Below are positions 24,588 to 33,357 of a DNA stretch of 64,000 nt, piece after piece. Below the pieces are notes generated by a model. That model was not told the DNA's origin and did not search any database. It was given only the letters and a program-made list of their open reading frames with translations. Every line of letters begins with the position of its first letter. Position 1 is the first letter of the stretch. The stretch is from Asanoa hainanensis (GTDB lineage: Bacteria > Actinomycetota > Actinomycetes > Mycobacteriales > Micromonosporaceae). A program made the translations under genes and the position numbers. The DNA lies in the NCBI RefSeq assembly GCF_900188485.1, contig NZ_FZPH01000018.1, positions 91,026-155,025 of the forward strand, given 5' to 3'.

Positions 24588-26072
24588 GTGTCCGCTTCCT
24601 CCTCGACCGACAGCGCCCGTCGCCGGGTCGCGCTGCTGACCCTGGGCTGCGCCCGCAACGAGGTCGACTCCGAGGAGCTGGCCGCCCGGTTGCACGGCGG
24701 CGGCTGGGACGTGACCACCGATGGCGAGGGTGCCGACGTGGTCCTGGTCAACACGTGCGGTTTCGTCGAGAAGGCCAAGCACGACTCGATCCAGACGCTG
24801 CTCGCCGCCGCCGACACCGGCGCCAAGGTGGTCGCCGCCGGGTGCATGGCCGAGCGCTACGGCAAGGAGCTGGCCGACAGCCTGCCCGAGGCCGAGGCGA
24901 TCCTGAGCTTCGACGACTACCCCGACATCGCCGCCCGGCTCGACGCGGTGCTGGCCGGCGAGACGATCAGCCCGCACGTCCCCCGTGACCGCCGCGAGCT
25001 GCTGCCGCTGACCCCGGTCGAGCGCCGGGCCGCGGCCGTGGTGCAGCCCGGGCACGCGGTCGTCGACGAGCACACCCCGGCCCACCTGCGCACCGTGCTG
25101 CGCCGCCGGCTCGACACCGGGCCGGTCGCGTCGCTGAAGCTGGCCAGCGGGTGTGACCGGCGGTGCACGTTCTGCGCGATCCCCGCGTTCCGGGGTGCGT
25201 TCGTCTCGCGTACCCCCGACGAGCTGTTGGCCGAGGCCGAGTGGCTGGCCGGCACGGGGGTCCGCGAGCTGGTCCTGGTCAGCGAGAACTCGACGTCCTA
25301 CGGCAAGGACCTGGGCGACCAGCGGGCGCTGGAGAAGCTCCTGCCGCAGCTCGCCGCCGTGTCCGGCATCGTCCGGGTGCGGGTGAGCTACCTGCAGCCC
25401 GCCGAGACGCGGCCGGGCCTGGTCGAGGCGATCGCCACCACGCCCGGCGTCGCGCCCTACTTCGACCTGTCGTTCCAGCACTCCAGCGAGCCGGTGCTGC
25501 GGCGCATGCGGCGGTTCGGCTCGACGGAGCGGTTCCTGGAGCTGCTCGCGTCGGCCCGGTCGCTTTCTCCCTCGCTCGGGGCGCGGTCGAACTTCATCGT
25601 CGGCTTCCCGGGCGAGACCCGCGCCGACTTCGACGAGCTGGTCCGGTTCCTGACTGAGGCGCGGCTCGACGCGATCGGCGTCTTCGACTACAGCGACGAG
25701 GACGGCACCGAGGCGGCCGGCTTCACCGACAAGGTCAAGAGCGCCACGATCAAGCGGCGGTACGACAAGCTGGCCGCGCTGGCCGACGAGCTCTGCTCGC
25801 AGCGGGCCGAGGACCGCGTCGGTGGCACGGTCGACGTGCTGGTCGACACCGTCGACGACGGCGTGGTCGAGGGCCGCGGCGAGCACCAGGCGCCCGAGGT
25901 CGACGGCTCGACCACCCTGGTCGCCCCCGACGACGGCTCGGTCGACCTGGCCGCGCTCCGGCCCGGCGACCTGGTCCGGGCCCGCGTGGTGTCGTCCGAG
26001 GGCGTCGACCTCGTGGCGGTCCCCGTCGAGATGCTGAGCGCGGCCCCGTTGTCGCCGGGGGTCCGCGGGTGA
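24588..26072 (+). CDS. rimO: Ribosomal protein S12 methylthiotransferase RimO
   Basis: A 494-residue radical-SAM enzyme adding a methylthio group to Asp of ribosomal protein S12. The N-terminal UPF0004 cysteines are in [21 protein letters not shown] and AAGCMAERY; the radical-SAM cluster motif is [10 protein letters not shown] near residue 188; a TRAM domain closes the protein. GTG start, with TACCCT six bases upstream. Its stop overlaps the pgsA start (GTGA). Confidence 0.95.
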   Translation: MSASSSTDSARRRVALLTLGCARNEVDSEELAARLHGGGWDVTTDGEGADVVLVNTCGFVEKAKHDSIQTLLAAADTGAKVVAAGCMAERYGKELADSLPEAEAILSFDDYPDIAARLDAVLAGETISPHVPRDRRELLPLTPVERRAAAVVQPGHAVVDEHTPAHLRTVLRRRLDTGPVASLKLASGCDRRCTFCAIPAFRGAFVSRTPDELLAEAEWLAGTGVRELVLVSENSTSYGKDLGDQRALEKLLPQLAAVSGIVRVRVSYLQPAETRPGLVEAIATTPGVAPYFDLSFQHSSEPVLRRMRRFGSTERFLELLASARSLSPSLGARSNFIVGFPGETRADFDELVRFLTEARLDAIGVFDYSDEDGTEAAGFTDKVKSATIKRRYDKLAALADELCSQRAEDRVGGTVDVLVDTVDDGVVEGRGEHQAPEVDGSTTLVAPDDGSVDLAALRPGDLVRARVVSSEGVDLVAVPVEMLSAAPLSPGVRG

Positions 26073-26716
26073 CCGGGGCCTCCGACCCCGCACCGACGAC
26101 CGTCGCACCCATCCTCAATGCCGCCAACGGCCTCACTCTGCTGCGCCTCCTGCTGGTGCCCGTCTTCGTGGCGCTGGTGGTCACGTCTCAGCTCGAGCAC
26201 GCCGGCTGGCGGATCGCGGCCTGCCTGACCTTCGCCTTCGCCTCGGCGACCGACCTGGTCGACGGCTGGATCGCCCGCCGCTACGGCCTGGTCACCCCGT
26301 TCGGCAAGGTCGCCGACCCGATCGCCGACAAGGCCCTGACCGGGGCGGCCCTGGTCCTGCTCTCGTTCTACGACGCGCTGCCCTGGTGGGTGACGGCGCT
26401 GATCCTGGTCCGCGAGTGGGGCATCACGCTGATGCGCTTCTGGGTGATCCGCTACGGCGTGATCGCGGCAAGCCGGGGCGGCAAGCTCAAGACGGCCCTG
26501 CAGATCTTGGCGATCGCCTGGTACCTGTGGCCCGTGCCTTCGGTCGTGCAGCCCGTCGGCCCCTGGATCATGGGCGCGGCCGTGGTGGTCACGGTCGTGA
26601 CGGGCCTCGACTACATCCTCCAGGCGATCCGCCTGCGCCGGTCGGCCCGCCGAGCGGACCGCGTCGCGGCCAAGGATGGCGCCGGTTCCACGGATTCGGC
26701 AGGCTCGAAAGCCTGA
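26069..26716 (+). CDS. pgsA: CDP-diacylglycerol-glycerol-3-phosphate 3-phosphatidyltransferase
   Basis: A 215-residue membrane enzyme making phosphatidylglycerol phosphate. The CDP-alcohol phosphotransferase signature is intact at [12 protein letters not shown]...VADPIADK (DxxDGxxAR...GxxxDxxxD). About five membrane spans follow, and the tail is Arg-rich. The GTG overlaps the rimO stop, giving translational coupling. A strong AT-richer inverted repeat 10 bases after the stop may end the transcript. Confidence 0.93.
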   Translation: MTGASDPAPTTVAPILNAANGLTLLRLLLVPVFVALVVTSQLEHAGWRIAACLTFAFASATDLVDGWIARRYGLVTPFGKVADPIADKALTGAALVLLSFYDALPWWVTALILVREWGITLMRFWVIRYGVIAASRGGKLKTALQILAIAWYLWPVPSVVQPVGPWIMGAAVVVTVVTGLDYILQAIRLRRSARRADRVAAKDGAGSTDSAGSKA

Positions 26717-26725
26717 CCACGCCGC

Positions 26726-26796
26726 TTTGCTCTGCTTCCATATACGCATCGCCACTGGCGTCGGGCCGCGTGATGCGCATATGGAAGCAGAGCAAA
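26726..26796. repeat. 25-bp inverted repeat between pgsA and cinA
   Basis: The arms at 26726-26750 and 26772-26796 pair with one mismatch around a 21-base loop, giving a stable AT-richer hairpin. The arms include GCTCTGCTTCCATAT. It could terminate rimO-pgsA in either direction or be a miniature mobile repeat. No second copy was noticed in the window. Confidence 0.7.
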
Positions 26797-26833
26797 AGCG
26801 CGGGGAAGGTCGGTCCGCGGGCACAATCACGGG

Positions 26834-27340
26834 GTGACCGAGTCTGCGCCGAGTCAGGCGGCGCCTGCCGTACAACTGCTGGTTGATCGGGGTGAGACCC
26901 TCGCCGTCGCCGAGTCGCTGACCGGCGGGCTCCTGGCCGCCACGATCGTCGAGGTGGCCGGGGTGAGCGCGGTGTTCCGGGGCGGGCTCGTGGTCTACGC
27001 GACCGACCTCAAGGCCAGCCTCGCCGGGGTGCCGGCGCCGCTGCTGGCCGCCCAGGGCGCGGTCGACCCCGACGTGGCCGTGGCGCTCGCTCGCGGGGCC
27101 CGTCGGGTCTGTGGCGCCGACTGGGGTGTGTCCACCACGGGGGTCGCGGGGCCGGACCCGCAGGACGGCAAGCCGGTGGGCCTCGTCTTTGTGGCGGTGG
27201 ACGGGCCTGGCGGCCGTCGGGTCGACGAGTTGCGGCTTTCCGGTGGGCGGGCGGCGATCCGGGCGGGTGCCGTTTCCCACGCGCTGGAATCGCTGGTCGC
27301 GTTGCTGCGTTCGCCTATGGCGAACAGTGCCGGCTCCTGA
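26834..27340 (+). CDS. cinA: CinA C-terminal-type nicotinamide-nucleotide amidohydrolase
   Basis: A 168-residue protein consisting only of the CinA C-terminal domain (PncC activity: NMN to nicotinate mononucleotide plus ammonia). LAVAESLTGGLLAATIVEV and VSTTGVAGPDPQDGKPVGLV are the signature blocks. The GTG is preceded by CACAAT six bases upstream. Its place between pgsA and clgR is the usual actinobacterial order. Confidence 0.92.
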   Translation: MTESAPSQAAPAVQLLVDRGETLAVAESLTGGLLAATIVEVAGVSAVFRGGLVVYATDLKASLAGVPAPLLAAQGAVDPDVAVALARGARRVCGADWGVSTTGVAGPDPQDGKPVGLVFVAVDGPGGRRVDELRLSGGRAAIRAGAVSHALESLVALLRSPMANSAGS

Positions 27341-27498
27341 CGGGTCCGCGTCCCGGCGAGTCGCGGACAAAAGGGATTTCTGACACTTGGGGGTCCTCCC
27401 CTCACCCGGCGGGGCAGGATGTCGGGGAAGCGGAGAACGGGTACGGTTGCGGGAAGCCTTCGGCGTAGGTCGGGGCGACGACGGAGGGGGAGGTGCGA

Positions 27499-28032
27499 AT
27501 GGTCCTGCTACGTCGGGTGATCGGCGACGCATTGCGCGCACGCCGGCAGGGGCAGCATCGAACCCTGCGCGAAGTCTCCACGGCTGCCAACGTGAGCCTG
27601 GGCTACCTCTCCGAGATCGAGCGGGGGCAGAAAGAGGCCTCCAGCGAGCTCCTCTCGTCGATCTGTGACGCCCTCGACACCCAGCTCTCTCAGGTGCTCC
27701 GCGAGGCCAGCGACACGCTGGCACTGGCCGAGCAGATGGAGGGCGTGCTGGTCGGTGTCGGCGGCGGCTCCGAAGAGAAGCCTCCGGAGCTCCAGCCGGC
27801 CCGCGTCGAGCCGCCCACGCCGGTGCTCGACCCGGCCAACGCGGCGACTCCCGAGCCCGCGGCCCCGGCCGCGCTGGCTGGTGCCGCCCGGGCCAAGGCT
27901 CCGGTCCAGCAGGTAGCCACCGACGGCAAGGTGTCCGTTTCCGTGCACCAGACCTCGCCGCTCAAGGCCACCCTGCGGGCCACCCGCAACACGCGTGGTC
28001 CCCGCGACCGCGACCGCGTCTTCGCCGCGTGA
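27499..28032 (+). CDS. clgR: ClgR-type XRE regulator
   Basis: A 177-residue regulator. The helix-turn-helix domain (residues 1-75) contains [20 protein letters not shown] and [19 protein letters not shown], close to Streptomyces and Mycobacterium ClgR, which activate clp protease genes and, in mycobacteria, pspA. The C-terminal half is a Pro/Ala-rich linker and a basic tail. The ATG at 27499 is chosen over the GTG at 27493, with GGAGGGGGAGG upstream. ClgR in other species is itself degraded by ClpP, and the Ala-Ala end (VFAA) would suit a degradation tag. Confidence 0.88.
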   Translation: MVLLRRVIGDALRARRQGQHRTLREVSTAANVSLGYLSEIERGQKEASSELLSSICDALDTQLSQVLREASDTLALAEQMEGVLVGVGGGSEEKPPELQPARVEPPTPVLDPANAATPEPAAPAALAGAARAKAPVQQVATDGKVSVSVHQTSPLKATLRATRNTRGPRDRDRVFAA

Positions 28033-28203
28033 GCCCCATAGCAACCGGTTCTTACCGCGCGTACTGTGATCAATAGCTGCCAAGGCAGTGACCGGCTGGC
28101 GTGCGCCTGAGACGATGGAGCGAGCGCTGTGCTGCCGCACTGGTGTCACGGCGCAGGACCCAAGCCTGCCGGCTAGGCACGGACACGAGGGGATAACGCG
28201 GAC

Positions 28204-29115
28204 ATGGCGAACCCGTTCGTCAAGGGGTGGCGCTACCTGATGGCGCTCTTCGGCGCCAAGATCGACGAGTACGCCGACCCGAAGGTGCAGATCCAGCAGG
28301 CGGTCGAAGACGCGCAGCGCCAGCACCAGGCCCTGGTGCAGCAGGCCGCCGCCGTCATCGGCAACCAGCGCCAGCTGGAGATGAAGCTGTCCCGCCAGAT
28401 GTCCGAGGTCGAGAAGCTCGGCTCGATGGCCCGCCAGTCGCTGGTGCTGGCCGACAAGGCCCGGGCGGAGGGCAACGAGCCCGAGGCGGGCAAATACGAG
28501 CAGACCGCGCAGCAGCTCGCGTCGCAGCTCGTCTCCGCCGAGCAGGGCATGGAAGACCTCAAGAGCCTGCACGACCAGGCGATCAACGCCGCCGGTCAGG
28601 CCCGCAAGGCCGTCGAGAACAACCAGATGATCCTCCAGCAGAAGCTCGCCGAGCGCACCAAGCTGCTCAGCCAGCTCGAGCAGGCGCGCATGCAGGAGAC
28701 GGTCGCCCGCTCGCTGGAGTCGATGTCGTCGCTGACCGCGGCGCCGGGCAACACACCGTCGTTCGACGAGGTACGCGAGCGGATCGAGCGTCGCTACGCC
28801 AACGCCATGGGCCGGGCCGAGCTGGCTTCCAACTCGGTCGAGGGCCGGATGCTCGAGGTGCAGCGCTCGACGCTCGACATGGCCGGTGCCGACCGGCTCG
28901 AGCAGATCCGCGCCAGTATGGCTGGCGAGAAGCTCGGCAGCGCGTCCGAACGCCCGGCGGTGGCCGGCGCCGAAGCTGCCGGCGCACAGCAGGGCAACGG
29001 TGACCAGGCCGCCACCGAGGAGAAGGCCGACGTCGCCGGGATAGCGCGCCTCGACGAGCTGCGCGCGAGCATGTCCAAGGACAAGAACCCCGGCGGATCG
29101 AGCGCCGCCGGCTAA
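28204..29115 (+). CDS. pspA: PspA/IM30-family phage shock protein
   Basis: A 303-residue peripheral membrane protein that protects membrane integrity and is related to ESCRT-III. It starts [20 protein letters not shown] with an amphipathic helix, followed by a long coiled coil (about 25-220) rich in Gln/Glu/Lys. An extra tail (about 230-303) contains two copies of a [20 protein letters not shown] motif, seen in actinobacterial PspA. It lies between clgR and pspM, as in mycobacteria. Confidence 0.93.
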   Translation: MANPFVKGWRYLMALFGAKIDEYADPKVQIQQAVEDAQRQHQALVQQAAAVIGNQRQLEMKLSRQMSEVEKLGSMARQSLVLADKARAEGNEPEAGKYEQTAQQLASQLVSAEQGMEDLKSLHDQAINAAGQARKAVENNQMILQQKLAERTKLLSQLEQARMQETVARSLESMSSLTAAPGNTPSFDEVRERIERRYANAMGRAELASNSVEGRMLEVQRSTLDMAGADRLEQIRASMAGEKLGSASERPAVAGAEAAGAQQGNGDQAATEEKADVAGIARLDELRASMSKDKNPGGSSAAG

Positions 29116-29131
29116 GACCTGGGGGACAGAA

Positions 29132-29917
29132 GTGGCCGACGCGCGGACCCGTTATTTCCGGCGACTCCGCCGGTTGCGTCGCTCCGCGCGCCGCTGGAGC
29201 GTGGCCGGCGCCGGCTTGGCGGGCGCGGCTGCTGTCCTGACTCCCTACGCCGGCCTGGGCCTGCCCGACGCCGCCTGGGCGGCCGCCGCGGGCGGCTCGC
29301 TGGTGCTGGCCGGCTGGCGCTGGGCCGACCTGCGCCGGCTGTCGGCCGAGCCGGCCCCACCGGCGCCGGACCCGGCCCTGGCCGCCGAGCGCACCCGCGC
29401 CCGCCTGATCGCCGCCGTCGAGTCGGCCCCCGGTGGCCGCTCGGCGTTGGCGGAGGTACGCCGCCAGAAGGGCCGCTTCGCGTTGCGCGGCAGCACGGCA
29501 GCGACCGGCTGGGACCGCCTGGACCGGGCTTCGTCAACCTTGACCAACCTCGCACCGCGACTGACCGGGATGGGCAGCGGCGCGGTCCTGGAGGCGGCGG
29601 TAGCGGAGGACTCACTGCGCGACCTGGCCCACCGGGTCTCCGGCATCGAGAAGGCAGTGCAGTTGGCCCCGCCGGACGCCAAACCAGGCCTGACCGAGGC
29701 CCACCGCGACCTGACGCAACAACTCGACGAAGGCGTAGCGGCCTACGAACGGCTCGTCGCAGCAGCGGCGGCCTACGTGGCCGAAGATGGCCGTCTCGGC
29801 ACCACCCACCCGTCGGTCTCCCGCCTGACGGAAGCCAGCGACCTCCTACGCGGCGTCGCCTCAGGCCTATCCGAACTGCGCCAAACCACCCCGGACCCAA
29901 TGCGCGCCGCTTCCTAG
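29132..29917 (+). CDS. pspM: PspM-type envelope-stress membrane protein
   Basis: A 261-residue protein with a basic N-terminus ([15 protein letters not shown]), two membrane spans (about 25-42 and 48-65) and a cytosolic helical domain of about 190 residues. Position directly behind pspA and the two-span layout match Rv2743c (PspM), which tethers PspA to the membrane in Mycobacterium. The GTG at 29132 is 16 bases after the pspA stop. No pspN homologue follows. Confidence 0.8.
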   Translation: MADARTRYFRRLRRLRRSARRWSVAGAGLAGAAAVLTPYAGLGLPDAAWAAAAGGSLVLAGWRWADLRRLSAEPAPPAPDPALAAERTRARLIAAVESAPGGRSALAEVRRQKGRFALRGSTAATGWDRLDRASSTLTNLAPRLTGMGSGAVLEAAVAEDSLRDLAHRVSGIEKAVQLAPPDAKPGLTEAHRDLTQQLDEGVAAYERLVAAAAAYVAEDGRLGTTHPSVSRLTEASDLLRGVASGLSELRQTTPDPMRAAS

Positions 29918-30300
29918 CCCACGCACCGCCCCGCCTTTGCCCGAAGCAGGGCGCTGCCCCGCGCTCGCGGTGCCCCTTTACTCAGGCTGAGGTCGCGCGG
30001 TTGGCCTTGCCGACACCGAGGTCCGACTGCATTGGCCTCTGTCCGCGCCTGGGCTCCGCGGTGCGCTGCGGCTCGCGTTCGGCTCCGGCTCGCGGTGCGC
30101 CCCGGCTCGCGGCGCGGGTGGTCCCTCGTTCCGCCACTCAGAGAAAAACCCCCGCGAGCCTGGCAGCGACGCAAAGCGAGCGGTGCGCGCGGGAGCGAGC
30201 GGTCGTGCCGACCGCGGACGCGCGTAAATGAATGAGCGTTCGTTCATTGTGGGTTGGCGATGAAAGCATGGGCGGTCGTGCCCACTGCGGACGCGCGAAA
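29918..30300. other. Intergenic without a supported gene
   Basis: About 380 bases between convergent pspM and the nei-type gene. GC-rich, with short open frames lacking ribosome sites. It contains one palindrome at 30227-30248, listed separately. Confidence 0.5.
30227..30248. promoter_or_regulatory. Isolated TetR-like palindrome
   Basis: AATGAATGAGCG followed by TTCGTTCATT forms a 22-bp imperfect palindrome (18 of 22 positions symmetric), a shape common for TetR operators. No TetR gene or start codon is adjacent; both flanking genes end towards it. Confidence 0.35.
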
Positions 30301-31098
30301 TCAAAGATCGCTTGGTTTGGGTTGGCACCTCGGGCACCAATAGGTGACGCGTTCTCCCTGCTCGGCTTTTTGGATCGCGGTGGCGCAGCGGCGGCAGGGT
30401 TGCGCGCGGCGGCCGTAGACGTAGTTGGCGTCGCCCTTGCGCAGGGAGCCCGTGGTGGTTTGCAGCCAGCGTCCCCGGTTGCTGGCCAGCAGGCGTTGGG
30501 CGAGTGCGACCATGGCCGGCAGGTCCGGCACCGCGCGCACCGGGGTCCAGGGCCAGACGCCGCGCAGGAACAGCGTTTCCGCCTTGTAGAGGTTGCCGAT
30601 GCCGGCCAGGTTGCGTTGGTCCAGCAGTGCCTCGGCGATCGCGGTGTCGGGGTGCGCGGACAGCCGCTCCACCGCCTCGGCCGGGTTCCAGTCGGCGCCG
30701 AGCAGGTCCGGGCCGAGGTGGCCGACCAGGTCCGACTCGCGGGCGGTGGGCACGAGGGTCAGGTCGTGCAGGTGGTAGCCGACCGCCACCGCGTCCGCCG
30801 TGCGGAGCACCACCCGGATCAGGTGTGCGGGCTTGGCCGCCCAGCGCTCGCCCGGTGCGTACGCCCGCCAGGCCCCGTCCATCCGCAGGTGCGAGTGCAG
30901 GGTGCGGTCGGCGCCCGCCGGGTCGCGCAGGCGCAGCAGCAGGTGCTTGCCGCGCGCGGTGGACTCCAGGACCCGCCAGCCGGTGAGCTTGGTGGTCGCG
31001 AGGCGCGGGATCCGGAAGTCGGACGCGGTCAGCTCGCCGCCGCCGATCGCGCGCTGGAGGGTGCGGGCCGTGTTCCAGACTGTGTCGCCTTCGGGCAC
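30301..31098 (-). CDS. nei: Fpg/Nei-family DNA glycosylase (Nei2-like)
   Basis: A 265-residue bifunctional glycosylase/AP lyase for oxidised pyrimidines. The GTG at 31098 gives V-PEGDTVW, so Pro2 and Glu3 form the active site after Met removal. The H2TH motif is NLAGIGNLYKAE, and the C-terminal zinc finger is CRRC...YWCPRC. Last gene of a three-gene minus-strand operon. In mycobacteria nei2 is adjacent to lhr; here lhr lies about 7 kb away. Confidence 0.92.
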   Translation of the reverse strand: MPEGDTVWNTARTLQRAIGGGELTASDFRIPRLATTKLTGWRVLESTARGKHLLLRLRDPAGADRTLHSHLRMDGAWRAYAPGERWAAKPAHLIRVVLRTADAVAVGYHLHDLTLVPTARESDLVGHLGPDLLGADWNPAEAVERLSAHPDTAIAEALLDQRNLAGIGNLYKAETLFLRGVWPWTPVRAVPDLPAMVALAQRLLASNRGRWLQTTTGSLRKGDANYVYGRRAQPCRRCATAIQKAEQGERVTYWCPRCQPKPSDL

Positions 31099-31125
31099 GC
31101 TTCCATCGTGCCGCAAAGGCCGCCG

Positions 31126-31899
31126 TCAGCGCTCGACAGTGATCCGCAGCACGTCGCCGGGGCGTACGCCCAGGGCCGCGTCGGCGGGTGCGCCGTTGGC
31201 CGCGACCGCGACCATCCCGGCCGAGTCGACGAGCACCACGAGCGCTCCGGGTGCCGCGTCCGCGAACGTCTCGCCGATCACCGCCGGCTGGTCCGCGACC
31301 CGTGACGTGGAGCCGGCCGGCAGCAGGTCCGCCTGGGCGGCGAGTTGGACGTTGCCGAAGCGGTCGACGGAGAGCACCGTCGCCTCCAGCCAGCCGTCGC
31401 CCTGGCTCACCACGGGTTCCGGGAGGCGCACCAGGCCGGCCGGCTCGACCGCGGGGCCGGCATCGGCCAGCGGTGCTCCGCCGGCGAGCCGCGCGGCGAC
31501 CGGGGCGAAGATGTCGCGGCCGTGGAAGGTGCGGGTCACGATCGGGGCGAGCCAGGCGGGGTTGCGCAGCTCGACCGCTTCGGTGACTCCGCCTAGCGCG
31601 TCCGCCGCCCGGATCAGCAGGCCGTTGTCGGGGCCCACGAGCAGGCCGCCGGGGGCGCGCAACGCGACTGGGCGCCGGGCAGTGCCCACGCCAGGGTCCA
31701 CGACCGCCAGGTGTACGGCCGCGGGCAGGTCGTTCACGGTCTGCGCGAGGACCACCGAGCCCCGGGCGACGTCGCCGGGCGGCACGTCGTGGGTGATGTC
31801 GATGATCCGGGCCGCCGGGGTGATCTTCGCGATCGTTCCGTGGCATGCGGCGACGAAGCCGTCGAGCCGGCCGTAGTCAGTCGTGAAGCTGATCCACAT
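31126..31899 (-). CDS. SAM hydroxide adenosyltransferase (DUF62/SAM hydrolase)
   Basis: A 257-residue protein that hydrolyses S-adenosylmethionine to adenosine and methionine. MWISFTTDYGRLDGFVAACH has the conserved TTDYG; VVDPGVGTARRPVAL and VGPDNGLL are the SAM-binding blocks; the C-terminal barrel includes SVDRFGNVQL. Chlorinase/fluorinase relatives need a specific Ser and an extra loop not evident here. Three bases separate it from the upstream acetyltransferase gene. Confidence 0.9.
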   Translation of the reverse strand: MWISFTTDYGRLDGFVAACHGTIAKITPAARIIDITHDVPPGDVARGSVVLAQTVNDLPAAVHLAVVDPGVGTARRPVALRAPGGLLVGPDNGLLIRAADALGGVTEAVELRNPAWLAPIVTRTFHGRDIFAPVAARLAGGAPLADAGPAVEPAGLVRLPEPVVSQGDGWLEATVLSVDRFGNVQLAAQADLLPAGSTSRVADQPAVIGETFADAAPGALVVLVDSAGMVAVAANGAPADAALGVRPGDVLRITVER

Positions 31900-31902
31900 T
31901 GG

Positions 31903-32409
31903 TCATTGACCTTCGATCGGCAGCTCGAGGCGGAGCTCGTCGCGGATGGGGATGCCGTTGCCGGCGACCGTCGGGATGCTCGGCTTCATCAGCCGGGCCC
32001 GGTCGACGGCGCCCGGGTCCACACCGACGATGCGCAGCCCGCGGCGCTGGTAGAAGTGCACGGCGCGGAGGTTGTCGTTGGTGGTGACGAGCCAGACCCG
32101 CTTGGACCCGGCGGCTCGGGCCTCGGCCACCACCGCGGCGAGCAGCGCCGTGCCCACGCCTTGGCCACTGGTGGCGGCCGCGAGGCTGACCACCTCGAGC
32201 GCGTCGCCGTCGACCCGCCACGACAGCGCGCCGGCGAACTTGCCGTCGGAGCCGACGGCGACCAGGGCCGGCAGCGTACGCAGGTCGATCGCCTCGTCGT
32301 GCGCGACCACGATGGGGCCGCCCCAGGTGCGCTGGTGGAACTCGTCCAGCGCCTCCCGGTCGTCGCCGTCGAAGGATTGGCGGATCTGCCAGCCGGTCGA
32401 GGGAAGCAT
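31903..32409 (-). CDS. GNAT N-acetyltransferase
   Basis: A 168-residue enzyme. LAAATSGQGVGTALLAAVV is the acetyl-CoA loop, and VWLVTTNDNLRAVHFYQRRG is the highly conserved end block with the catalytic Tyr. First gene of the operon with the SAM hydrolase and nei genes. Its ATG (32409) lies only 18 bases from the divergent ATG of the oxidoreductase gene, so both promoters must overlap coding sequence. Confidence 0.86.
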   Translation of the reverse strand: MLPSTGWQIRQSFDGDDREALDEFHQRTWGGPIVVAHDEAIDLRTLPALVAVGSDGKFAGALSWRVDGDALEVVSLAAATSGQGVGTALLAAVVAEARAAGSKRVWLVTTNDNLRAVHFYQRRGLRIVGVDPGAVDRARLMKPSIPTVAGNGIPIRDELRLELPIEGQ

Positions 32410-32427
32410 CGGGCTAGGTTGGCACAC

Positions 32428-33354
32428 ATGCGCTTGTGCATCTTCACCGAACCGCAGTTCGGTGCCAGTTTTGCCGATCAGGTCAGGGCCGTTCGTACGA
32501 CGGAGGACGCCGGTTTCGACGGCTATTTTCGCTCGGACCACTATGTGCACACGGACGGCGGCGAAGGTCTGCCCGGGCCGACCGACTCGTGGGTCACGCT
32601 GGGCGGCCTGGCACTGGAGACCTCGACGATCCGCCTCGGCACCCTGGTCACCTCGGCCACCTTCCGCCACCCGGGTCCGCTGGCGATCAGCGTCGCCCAG
32701 GTCGACGAGATGAGCGGTGGCCGGATCGAGCTCGGACTCGGTGCCGGGTGGCACGAGGCCGAGCACCAGGCGTACGCGATCCCGTTCCCGTCGATCGGCG
32801 AGCGCTTCGACCGGCTGACGGAGCAGCTGGAGATCCTCACGTCGATGTGGGCGACGCCGGTCGGGGAGCGGATGAACTACGCGGGCAAGTACTACAGCAT
32901 CGTGGACTCGCCAGCCCTGCCGAAGCCGACCCAGTCGCCTCGCCCGCCGATCATCATCGGTGGCGCGGGCCCGAAGCGCACCCCGGCGCTGGCCGCGCGC
33001 TTCGCGGACGAGTTCAACGTGCCGTTCCGCTCGGCGGCCGAGGTGGCGCGGGTCTACCGGCTGGTCGACGACGCCTGCGTCTTCGCGGGGCGGGCCGACC
33101 TGCCGGTCAAGTCGGCCGCGGTGACGGTCGTGAGCGGACGCACGGACGCCGAGGTCCGGGCCCGCTGGGGCACGGACATCCTGGACACCGACTCAGGCGA
33201 CGGCACGGTCATCGGCACGCCGAACAAGATCGTGAACGACCTCGGCGCGTACGTGGAGGCGGGCGCGACCCGGTTGTTCCTGCAGATGCGCGACCTGCGC
33301 GACCTGGACCTGATCGAGCTGATCGCCGCGGAGATCGCGCCGCAGCTCCCCTGA
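32428..33354 (+). CDS. LLM-class F420-dependent oxidoreductase
   Basis: A 308-residue luciferase-like monooxygenase-fold protein. DGYFRSDHY near residue 30, TSTIRLGTLVTSATFRHP, and RIELGLGAGWHEAEHQAYAI are signatures of the F420-binding subgroup common in actinobacteria. Substrate unknown. TAGGTT at 32415-32420 is seven bases before the ATG, pointing to a leaderless transcript. Confidence 0.88.
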   Translation: MRLCIFTEPQFGASFADQVRAVRTTEDAGFDGYFRSDHYVHTDGGEGLPGPTDSWVTLGGLALETSTIRLGTLVTSATFRHPGPLAISVAQVDEMSGGRIELGLGAGWHEAEHQAYAIPFPSIGERFDRLTEQLEILTSMWATPVGERMNYAGKYYSIVDSPALPKPTQSPRPPIIIGGAGPKRTPALAARFADEFNVPFRSAAEVARVYRLVDDACVFAGRADLPVKSAAVTVVSGRTDAEVRARWGTDILDTDSGDGTVIGTPNKIVNDLGAYVEAGATRLFLQMRDLRDLDLIELIAAEIAPQLP

Positions 33355-33357
33355 CCG

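Noticed and set aside
25688..27724. A 678-codon minus-strand open frame across rimO, pgsA and cinA
   Set aside because: Shadow of three well-supported plus-strand genes.
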